Source: Symsagittifera roscoffensis (Eukaryota > Xenacoelomorpha > Acoela > Convolutidae). Taken from it: 64,000 nucleotides of DNA. The notes beneath the pieces were generated by a model that was given only the letters and a program-made list of their open reading frames with translations, did no database searches and was not told the DNA's origin. Made by a program: the position numbers and the translations under genes. The stretch lies in the NCBI RefSeq assembly GCF_963678635.1, contig NC_087071.1:15623613-15687612 (forward strand), given 5' to 3'. This document shows positions 36,301 through 48,300 of this stretch, piece after piece. Each line of letters begins with the position of its first letter. Within the stretch, counting starts at the first letter, position 1.

Positions 36301-39300
36301 GGACTTTTACTTAAAACCGTAGTCATCATTATTGTATCAGCACAACAAAAAACTTGTTTACACTTCGTGCAGATAAACAACAATTTTTGTGGTTCAATTT
36401 TCTATCTTTAAGACCCTATTTAGATTTTGGTACCCGATTTCAGTTTTGCAATTTTACAATATCCTGTTTTTTTTTTCTGTCAAAAATACATTTCATGACT
36501 TGGAGTAATTTTAGCAGAATCGCCTATAGTAATTCTAAAAAAAGTCAACTCAGATAATAAGTAAAATAAACTGAATTTTACTATTTTCATCCATACCAGT
36601 AGCTCCGAACTCAAAAAGAAAAATAATAATTTGTAATATAATGACTAAGTTAACAAAAAGTGATCTTTTTTACTCACACCCTCATTCATTACAAGGTTAA
36701 ATTGTGTACTTTGTGAAATGTCAGCGGCGGATTTGATCTGTTCTTTATTTTTGATTTCTCTGATCGTGCCGACAAAATTTCAGCTGGTTTAAGGTAACGT
36801 CTCAGGATTCAATAGACCTACACTCGCCTAAATGTGTGTCTAACCAGTGATTTGACCTAACCAGTGCACAGTTTGACCCCGTAATGTTGCAATAGGGGAA
36901 AATTCGTTATTAGGTACAAAAATTACATATGCATAACCATTTTTTTTAGGGAAGATTCGATACTAGGTACCATAGGAGGATTAGAAATAGAGACATCTAA
37001 AAAACGATTTTTTCCTCTGTTTTAGCACTTTTTATTACAAATTCAATGAATTTTTTAGCTTTAAAAAACTCTTTTTTTCATCTGTGACTAGTTTTTGTAA
37101 AGTATGAGGCTTAAATTTTGCAAAGTTGGTCAATTTGGGACAATTAACGCGCGATATATTTCGCGCTATTAGAGAGTAAGTGGAAATTTAATCCCACTTT
37201 AAAATGCTTGCAAATTGAACTGGGGCATGCTATTTGCCAAATTTAAAACTTTGCTTCAGGCGGAATCCATTTGATACGTTTTACATAGAGTGTGGGTGTG
37301 GTTTTTCAAAACAGAACGCAACAAAATTCCCGAAATTGTTTTTAATTTCAAACAAAAAAATTTCATAAATTTTCTAATAAGATATCACTACGCTATAGAA
37401 CTTTCAGGAAGTTGGAACATTCCGGAATTTGCCCTGATACGAAACTTCTTCTTAGCTTCAACTGCAGTAAAAATACGGTATAGTAACGGATGTCTATTTT
37501 TTGAAGTTTGATAAGGATCTTATTAAATATCACTCCTTTTTTGGTACCTAGAAAAGAATTCGATATTCTCTTTCTATAAATCACTAATTCAACGGAAAGC
37601 AAAATTGTTTTCAGAACATTGCAAAGTGCTTTCCTTTTTGGCAATTGTAGGGGGTCGGGGTTAGTTAGCAAAATCCCTTGATAGTAGTAAAAGAAGAATG
37701 CCTTGACGTAGAAGCGGCGCCGGTTTTGTTCACACATCGTTCCTTTGCAGTAGGAAATTTTGTCTTTGAATGTCGAGGTAAGCACTTTGTTGCTGTTTTG
37801 CTCTTTGACGATAAAACTAGCAAAATTATTAACGTTTTCTGATCTTATTTTTTCGTGAAAAACATCTGTTGTAGAATTGAGTGTTGTAGGCTCCCAAATT
37901 TCTGCGCCTTCGTAAATGGCCCAGTTTTTGTTCACCATAACTCCGAGCTGAAGTTAACGAGAAAAAATACTGGATAGAATCAGGGGCGGATCTAGGATTT
38001 TCTCGAGGGGGGGGGGGGTTGCGGATTTTCAAAAAAGTTTCAAAAGTTTTATTGAACTTTTCTTAAGCTTGACCAATTTGATTTTTCGAGCACTCCCAAA
38101 GCAGTAGGAAGATCCTGTTTTGACCAAACTTTCAGCGCCGTAGTGCAAAAAAATGAAAAAAGACCAAAAAAGCAAAAGCGTTTTTAGGCATTTTTCAACA
38201 AATTTTTGACCTCACCTAAAACTTAGCATATATGGGAGCCGTAGGTGCCCTTAGAAAAATATTGAGGTCCGTCAGCCATGAATGGATATCTCAAAATAGT
38301 ACAATGGAGGGTCCTTTGAGTCGGCAGGCGATCAAATTCCTAAGGGGAGGGGGTCGTCCCCCTTAAATCCGCCTCTGGAAAAAATAAATAATTTAATTGG
38401 TGAAATGTTGCTAGCCAAAAAAGGTTCAACAATCAGAAAGATTTCCGTTTTAATTTAGTAATTTTTTTTTAGTTTTTGAGTTAAGAGGATTTTAAGTTAG
38501 ACCTAACTTGTTGAATTTTTTGTGTCAATGCGTTTCCATTGGCACAGCTACAACTCGCATCAAGACATCTAAAAAAAATTATTACTGAAAAATTTTGGCA
38601 TGAGAATTTCAAGTTCCTACCCTCTGTTGCAAAGATCGTAATATATTATTTAGTATATTGCGAGTTGACTTTTGTTGCAAAATGTCTTTTGTTGCGAAAA
38701 TAAAATTTTATTGCGAGTTGTATTTTGTTGCGAGTTGTATTTTAATGCGAGTTGTGTTTTGTTGCGAGTTGTATTGTATTGCGAATTTTCTTTTGTTGCC
38801 AGTTGTTTTGGTAAGTTGTTTTTATTGAGAATATTTGCATAACAACTTGTTGATAGTGGAAACACTTTAACTTCAAAATTGACTCAACTTACCCTGATAA
38901 ACTTCCAAGTAGTGGCTTCCTCCATTTTTGGCAAATGGGGTCGAATGTGGATTTTAACAAATGTCTCATTCTTCAGCATCTGCACTTGAGGAGGACAAAT
39001 GACACTTAATGGGTAAATGTGATGCCTTAAAACTCAGAGTGATTACGAAACGATCAGCAGATTTTTATACATACTTTCATCAATATCCTTTTCCAAAGGA
39101 GGGACGATTCATAGTACAGAATTCACACAGGCCTAACCTTTAAGTAAGTTCATTATAGGGTGTTAATCTGTTACTAAGTGGTACCAGTACCTTTACAAAT
39201 GGTATAACTCCCAGATGACATAAATTTCATTTTTTCGTTGAAAATCAAAGTTCTTCTATAAGTTATTTTTTCTCTTTTTTACCCCGAATGACAACACATG

Positions 39301-42300
39301 AACAAAATTTGGATTTAATAGCTTGCACAAATGTTGGAATTAAACAAATGTTGAGTGGAAAGTTGCCGAAGAATTTGATCATAATAAATGAATTGATGAA
39401 AGCAAGCTTGTACTTTTGAGAAGAAATCATATTCAGTTAAGATAATACGTCAATGAACATTCGAATTGAAGTTTTTACTACTTTTTATACCTTTTTCGCA
39501 AATAAGGTTCCCTCGAAAAAAACTTTCGATGCAATTTTTACCTGGATTTTATGCAACTTTGGAAAACTTTCGGTTTTATGGCTCCTGTGAAATGTGCCAT
39601 TTCAAACGTAATCGGCTGTCAGTGCTGTTTTAAACTATCTGGACAAATTTTGAACAAAATAAAAGTTTCGTTCTTGTTTTTCAAAATGGGCTGGGACAAA
39701 AAATGATGGGAACAAAACTATTTTTCACTCTTATAACTTTGTTGGGCTGCGTAGGAAAAAATTTTATATAGTTTTTTCAATATTCAACTACAATGTCTAA
39801 GCGTAATCCTGGAAGTAGAAAAAAGCCAAAATTATCCATTTTTGTGATAAAAGTTGGGTTTTGAGTTTCGCAAAATTAATTGCGTTCTTTTATCTCTTGT
39901 AAATTTCGAAGCATTTTTTGTCTTCTTTCTTATTTGCCTAATCGAGACAAAAACTGAGAAACGAGAAGCATACTTCTCTTACAGTTTTTTATAAGGAAAA
40001 ATCCGTGTTATGTTACAATAGAAGTGCCGAAATTAGTAAGAAGTTGCAAGATTTTCAGAAAAAAGAGTTTTATAAAAAAATCCACCTGTGGCCATTATTG
40101 GTTAAATTCAGTGGGTGTGCAAACTGGATTGTATTGTTTTTGACTTCGAGGTTGCAGAGATAACCGATGTAACATGTATCCCCTTTCGCTGTTTGTCCAA
40201 TTATCTCGAAATCTGCAGTTTCATGCGGCCAATCAATGGGCTCTGTTTCATGGAAAATAGCTTCTACGTCTGCAAATGAGAGAAAATAAATTTAAAAAAA
40301 ATCAAAATAACGTTACTTGAAGAGGAGTCTATTGAAAAAAAAACTGATTTTTGAAAAAGATATTCGATAATGCATTAAAGTTTTCCTAATTGCTCATATC
40401 TTTAGTTGACTTTTTCAATCTACGTATCTTAACAAAGATTTCTAGTCTAAATTGGTCATTGGTGTCGAAAACGACATTTTGATCCATCATATTAAAATCG
40501 TGTAACATCCATCATGTTAAAAATTGTTAAAAACCTAACAATTGAGATTACATTAGTTTTTGACATAATGGGTTACTCTAGTTCACCGATGTTGCAGGAT
40601 TTGGCTGCTATTGATTTAAAACTCATGTTAAACTTCATTTTACAAAAAAGTGCATTTGTTTCCTTTGCGATTCACATTTGTATTTAACAGGAAAAAATAA
40701 ATGTAGTTTTTTTAATGAGCCTTTACTTCAGTTTCAAGTTATCTCAGCTTTTTTAACCAATCTATGCTTAACTCGCTATAAGCTCAAACGTACAAGTTTT
40801 TTTTCCATATTTTACTCACCCTCATGCGCCCTTTTTTTGACAAATTTTTCCACAAAAGTTTACTCGAAACTAAAAAAAAACGAAGAAACTGTTGACTGAT
40901 GTCACGTCACGCTTAACCCATCATGATGCAATTGTTTCTCATAATTGGTCCACTTTTATGAAGTTTTAAAAAAATATTTTGAACATGCGTTGCCCCCGCA
41001 ACGAGCGCCCATGGGTTTTAGTCAAATATGATGGATTTCCAAGACTAAAATTTCTTTTTTAGGTAAATTTCAACCCACGAAACTAATTAAATTGCCATTA
41101 TAATCGAAAGTTAATGAAAAAGTGAATCTAACATGTCCATTATAATTGATTATAACTCATGTCTTTTGAATTATAATCGATTGTTTCTCTCAAAAGAATC
41201 CTTTATAAATAATTTATTTTGAAATAAAAAACCATTATATCCATTATAACTGAAAAAATTAAAATACCTTTTTGTACTACTCTCAACTGTTGTGCAGAAA
41301 TTTTGTGTTGGGTCATGTCTGTCATAGTTGTATCATGTTTCTCACAGTTATAACCAAAAATGGTAAAACTTTGACTACGTTCAGTAGACCGCATCCATGT
41401 AATTAATCCCCACCCCCCAGCATCACCTCCACCCCGCAGCTTACCAACTCCCTCGTCGCCCCCCTTAACCCCCCAAGCCTTAACACCCCCTCCTCTAACG
41501 CTCAACACTTAGTCCACCGCCTCCTGTTCATTCTCTAACCCACTATAGCCCTACTTCAAATGAGGAGGGTTATGAGGGGGGTAGGCGAAGTTTGATTTGA
41601 TTAGCAAGAAATATAAATGAAATAATCAACTGCCATGAATTGAGAATCGAGTTGATAATCGAAAATAGAAAAAAAACATTAAAAAATTCGATGAACAAAA
41701 TGAAATATTAAAGACAGAAATTCAGTAGCAAAACACGTACCAATTGCACTGAGCAACCAGTAATATGAACTGGAAAGCAAAGTGATAAATTCATACTTCA
41801 GCAAAGACTTCTCGAACAAAATGCAATATAATTGATTATAGTTGATTGTATTAGTTTATGATGACATAAAGAATGGAAAAATCATCCGTTTTTAAAGGTT
41901 TATAATTGATTAATATGTAATTTTATAGATACTGCTATAAAAAGACAAAAAAATCAATTATGATCCATGGACGCTTGGTGCGAGCCTTTACTTGTCTACT
42001 TCTGTTAGTGTTCTGCATTTTAGATTTTTTTTAAAATTCTACATTGCACTTGAAGAAAATTAGATCAGTGGAATAAGGGCAATGCTAGTCATAAATCTGG
42101 AAATGTGTCGGGTGGAAACGTTCAGTACTGCAAAGATTCTAAAACAAGAAAAATTTGAAAAGCTAAAAAAACAACGAAAGCTGAAAAACTATTTTTGTTT
42201 CCATTTTTTTGGATTCACTGAAAGAAAAAAATTGCGGTCAATTATTTCCGCGCCATATGCGCATCAATCGATAAAAACTGTCTAAGGTAAGTTCAACTTT

Positions 42301-45300
42301 AAAGAAAAAACAGATGAATTATCCATCACCCGCTATCAGAGTTATGAAAGTTTCTCATGAACTCTTGTATGGAATCTTGAAAAATCTGCCTTTTGATCTG
42401 TTCGAAGAATTCAAACCGCGCTCTCGAACATGTATACTACATGGCAGTTTTTGTTTGAATCATCGGAGCAAAAATTTCAGCCTGAGATGCGATTTTCTAC
42501 GGGCCAAAAAGCAGTTAACGTTAAATTCCTCAAAATAAGCTGAAAACATTATATCTGAAAATATAAAGAGATAAAATTGGTTAACATGAGCTCATTCTAC
42601 ACAATGTTTCAATTGACTTGAATTAAAGCAATCCAAAGATAACGAAATTTAACTGTATGTTTTGTTCATTTGGATCATATCATATCAACTTTTTGAAGTC
42701 TGCTACTTTGTTGGAACACTCGAACTCATCTGAAATTTGTACGGTCTTTATGTACACATGAAAATGGTTTCCATAATGATCATCGACCAAAATTCAGGAG
42801 ACCGTGTCCATGTTTTTTATGGAAAACGTTTTCATGGGTACATATATATCGTACATTATTCAGCTGAGCTCAAAGATTTCAAAGTAGCGGACCTAAAAAG
42901 ATTGACAAAACTTTTCAAACCTTTCCTTTCCGTCAAAAAATTTATGCGCAGGCCACAGAGCCACAGAAGAGTAAATAATTAGAGATTTTTGAGACATCAT
43001 TTCCGTAGGAAACATTAGCCCTCTGGACCAAATTTTCCTGAGTTTGTATTTTTCTTACTAAGTTTTTTTTATGTCAATAAGCTATATTTTTTTCACGATT
43101 TTTCATGGGTCTTTTCTGTTATACGGCCCAAAAACATTTTGTTCCCAAAATAGAAGCATAACGCTTGTAGCTGATTGATTGAAGCTCATTAAAACGGAAA
43201 AACATGGGCAGCTTCTATTTTTATCTAATAGCTCCATTTGAGATTTTTTATCGCTTAGGCCGTATTAGAAAAAAAACACCTCACTTTATTTAGTGTACTT
43301 ACCACATCGGCTTAGACGGCAGAAATATTCTCTCTCGAACAGATTCAAGCTAGAGCCATTAGTGCAATTTAATAGGCGTGCAACTTCAATATCAGTAGTC
43401 GTTTTAGGTACACACTCTTCTGTTGTTTTGTTTCTTTCGTAATATTCACAAACTCGGGTTTGTTGTACTTTCCAGTTTCCACAATGAGTTTTTTCAAACA
43501 TAACACAAGACGGAAACCAGTCACTCATCTTTGGCTGGTATTGCTGTTCACTTTTCTGCTCCGGACTTTCACCTATGAACAATCAGTAGATTTTTGGCAT
43601 TTACATAACACTCCTCAACTCTATGGTTTCCTCCTAAATAAACTCTACCCGCCCAAGTACAAAAATAATTTACTAAAGCTTTGGTGAAGCGGTGGTTACG
43701 TGGTTACGTCTTCGCTTCTCAGTCGGACCCGAGCACCCTTATCCGAGCTCGTTTCTTGTAGGTGAAGCAACATTATTCAACCCGAAAAATATCCAAAAAA
43801 CAATGGCTTTCCATGAAGAGCTGAACAGCTCGTATGTTGGTTCATTCCTTGCAGATAAATCGTCCTATAGCTTTCTGTTGTTAATTCTAAGTTTGTTAAA
43901 AATCAATTGGTGCGAAAAGTCAACACAATTTTCTTGGTTAGCGTTGTTCCGCCATATCTTGAAGTGGGGGCCGGGGGAAGGAATGGTTAAATAGATCTAT
44001 TTTTCGTACAAAAACTGTTTTTCTTCTAACTGACTAAAAAATCCTTTGAAAGCTTGTCATAATCCTTCCGGCTTAAGTGTAGGAGCAAAAACTGCTCAAA
44101 GAGTTGTTCTTAGAAAAAAATGAAGAAAAAAATTGAGTATAAATTTACCAAAACTGTCTAGATCGCAAAGAATTTCTCTTTGAAGAAATTGATAGTTATC
44201 ATCATAAAAACAGGAAAGGTTTCGCGCGAGCGTAACATCATCTGTTGTGTCTATGAAGCATTCCCCTTCCCCCGTTTCATTCCATCGATAGAACAGGCAT
44301 TTTCTGTTTTGAATGACTGTCGAAACTCCACAGTATTTTTTATGTTGGTATTCGCGCCTGCAAACCCTGGGAGACCATGGACTTAGCCAAAGATCAGGTG
44401 TGAAATCATTTTCTCCAGGAGATGTTGAGCCTGAAACACATTTATTTTATAAGACAAACAACCTAAACTGAACAAAGAGAGTTTTTCGTTCATGGGTTCT
44501 TCTATTTTAACAAAATTCAAACCGGAATACAAAAAGTAATGTTTGTTTTTCAATAAATATTTTCAGCTATTTTATACTGGGTGATGCTTTCTGAAACTTA
44601 GCTGATAAAACTGGTGTCCACTTTAACAATTTAAATAAAAAAAAGAAAATTTAAGCCAACTTTGTACTTTTGATCAGTTTTTAACTGGATAATTGATTGT
44701 TTATGATGAGTTACGTCATGTACTGTCATAATGTATCTCACAAACAAAATGAGTTCCACAATAAATAGTTTTAATATTATTTTCTTGTATGGAAAAACTC
44801 CACCTAAACAATTCATTTTTAAACATACATGCAGAATTAATTATCTCGTTGAAATAAATTTTGCCTACAATTTTCACATGAAATTAGGATGCAAGAGCCT
44901 AGTTTTCATAATCTAACTCGAGTTACTACGTTGAAGATGAACCCGCACGGAAGACCATTTTTAGAGCCCATTTTTCATTGTGGGCGCGTATCAAGAATTT
45001 TGCTTAAGAAACGTTTTTTTTTCAAAATTTTGATTAAACGAAAAAAATCCTCCTGAAAAAAACTTGATCTGCATGATGCAAGAAGGAAGAGTTGCTCAGA
45101 AAAAGATGATTACGCAAACTGCAAGATTCAAAGGGACCCTTAAAAGTTTAAGATGACTGCGTTCTGTGTTAAAATTTGAAGATTTATATATATTTCGATT
45201 GTTATGATAAAAAAAATTTTCTTAATTTTGGAAACACTGGAAGAAAAACCACATTCTAATCAATTTTTTATAATCATTGAAACTGGATGAAGTTGTTGAT

Positions 45301-48300
45301 TTTTTGTCGCAGTTTTCTAAAAGTTCATATTCTCGGACCTATGTCAATTTGAACCTTACTTTTGGACCATTTTTAAGAAGTTTAGAAACATTCATCCCAA
45401 TCCATATGACAAAAGGAGAAGCAAAGAATGCGAACTTGTTAATTTTTGGTCACTGTCATTCATACACCCATTGCAAAACTGGAGCTAAACTTGGACCCAA
45501 TTTGCAAAACATTGAACTCAGATATTCCCCAAAAAAGGAAAAGGACATAAAAAATTGTTCCTTAAGTACATATGAGCCGAATCGCTAGACATCTTTTTTT
45601 TCTTTTGATTTGTGATCTCATTCTGATCTTTTTTTAAAATATTGTCTAATTAAACAGTTTAAAAATGAGCTCGTTGAAGTCTCCGCACTTTAAAAAATAG
45701 TTTTACTTCAAATTACGTTTTTCAGCTAATGTTTTTCAAACTTTCTAGAGTAACTCTCCAAAATTCAGGAATTTTTTTGTTGCTAAATCACTTCTTTGCT
45801 CAAACCAACAATTTGCGATAAAAATTTGCATGCAAAATCAAAAAATGTTTACTTTTCCATGGTAAGATAAAATATAGTCTATCAAAAAATAGAACACAAT
45901 TTTCAGCCACGAAATTTTATTAAAACCATTTCACATTAATCAAATCAGAAGTCCAGGAAAACTGATTTGATCGTTCTGAAATTAAAAATTCACTAGAATT
46001 TTCGAAAATTTTATAAAAGACAGCCTACTTATCGAGAAAATCCTAGATCCGCGCCTTGTTGAGATTATTAAATTAATTAAATTGTCTCGGGCGCAGCCTG
46101 AGTTGATTTCACATCAACAAAAATTACAAAAATTAAATTATTAAATTTTAAATTTAACACCTGAAAAGTTTTACAAATTACGTTTTTATTCGAGCTAATA
46201 AGATTTGTTTTTGCAACTAACTTTTTTTTTAAAATATTTTTAGTGGTACCAATTGAAAGTTCTAGACGCAAAAAATGACGTTGAGTCGCGAAGAAAAGAG
46301 CACTGCAACTAATGAACTCATTCTGGAAATCAGGGAAATAAGAGAAATTGACTATGCTTAGACAGGCTGGATAGCTTTTCATAAATCCTCTGCGAATCAC
46401 AGAAACCACAATTAAAGATTATTATTCGTGTTTTTAACAATAATGATTAATAACTTGATTGCGGGAATATAAAAGAAAGTTAAAATTTGAAGATTTATAT
46501 ATATTTCGATTGTTATGATAAAAAAAATTTTTCTTATTTTTGGAAACACTGGAACTAAAACCCACATTCTAATCAATTTTTTATAATCATTGAAACTGGA
46601 TGAAGTTGTTGATTTTTTGTCGCAGTTTCCTAAAAGTTCATTTTCTTGGACCTATGTCAATTTGAACCTTAATTTTGGACCATTTTTAAGAAGTTTAGAA
46701 ACATTCATCCCAATCCATATGACAAAAGGAGAAGCAAAGAATGCGAACTTGTTAATTTTTGGTCCTTGTCATTCATACACCCATTGCAAAACTGGAGCTA
46801 AACTTGGACCCAGTTTGCAAAAAATTGAACTCAGATATTCCCCAAAAAAGGAAAAGGACATAAAAAATTGTTCCTTAAGTACATATGAGCCGAATCGCTA
46901 GACATCTTTTTTTTCTTTTGATTTGTGATCTCATTCTGATCTTTTTTTTAAAATATTGTCTAATTAAACAGTTTAAAAATGAGCTCGTTGAAGTCTCCGC
47001 ACTTCAAAAAATCGTTTTACTTCACATTACGTTATTCAGCTAATGTTTTTCAAACTTTCTAGAGTAACTCTCCAAAATTCAGGAATTTTTTTGTTGCAAA
47101 ATCACTTCTTTGCTCAAACCAACAATTTGCGATAAAAATTTGCATGCAAAATCAAAAATTTTTTACTTTTCCATGGTAAGATAAAATATAGTCTATCAAA
47201 AAATAGAACACAATTTTAAGCCACGAAATTTTATAAAAAAACCATTTCACATTAATCAAATCAGAATTCCAGGAAAACTGATTTGATCGTTCTGGAATTA
47301 AAAATTCACTAGAATTTTTGAAAACTTTTTAAAAGACAGCCTACTTATCGAGAAATTCCTAGATCCGCCCCTTGTTGAGATTATTAAATTAATTAAATTG
47401 TCTCGGGCGCAGCCTGAGTTGATTTCACTGTAACAAAAATTACAAAAAATAAATTATTAAATTTCAAATTTAACACCTGAAAAATTTTAGAAATTACGTT
47501 TTTATTCGAGCTAATAAGATTTGTTTTTGCTAGTAACTTTTTATTTTAAATATTTTTAGAATTATTCTTAAAGTATTTGATTAACGGAACAAAAACTGCA
47601 ATAGTGGTACCAATTGAAAGTTCTAGACGCAAAAAATGACGTTGAGTCGCGAAGAAAAGAGCACTGCAACTAATGAACTCATTCTGGAAATCAGGGAAAT
47701 AAGAGAAATTGACTATGCTTAGACAGGCTGGATAGCTTTTCATAAATCCAGTGCGAATCACAGAAACCACAATTAAAGATTATTATTCGTGTTTTTCACA
47801 ATAATGATTAATAACTTGATTGCGGGAATATAAAAGAAAGTTAAAATTTGAAGATTTATATAAACTTCGATTGTTATGATAAAAAAAATTTTTCTTATTT
47901 TTGGAAACACTGGAACTAAAACCACATTCTAATCAATTTTTTATAATCATTGAAACTGGATGAAGTTGTTGATTTTTTGTCGCAGTTTTCTAAAAGTTCA
48001 TTTTCTTGGACCTATGTCAGTTTGAACCTTACTTTTGGACCATTTTTAAGAAGTTTAGAAACATTCATCCCAATCCAAATGACAAAAGGAGAAGCAAAGA
48101 ATGCGAACTTGTTAATTTTTGGTCACTGTCATTCATATACCCATTGCAAAACTGGAGCTAAACTTGGACCCAGTTTGCAAAAAATTGAACTCAGATATTC
48201 CCCAAAAAAGGAAAAGGACATAAAAAATTGTTCCTTAAGTACATATGAGCCGAATCGCTAGACATCTTTTTTTTCTTTTGATTTGTGATCTCATTCTGAT

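Noticed and set aside
38650-38865. 71-codon minus-strand frame with Asn/Gln/Thr repeats
   Set aside because: Product of the 17-bp minisatellite, whose unit is not a multiple of three and so does not keep one repeated peptide.
45277-48261. The 103-codon frame in three copies as three real tandem genes
   Set aside because: No ATG start, a stop immediately upstream, almost all substitutions change the amino acid, and it lies antisense inside an intron. Kept as a finding only.
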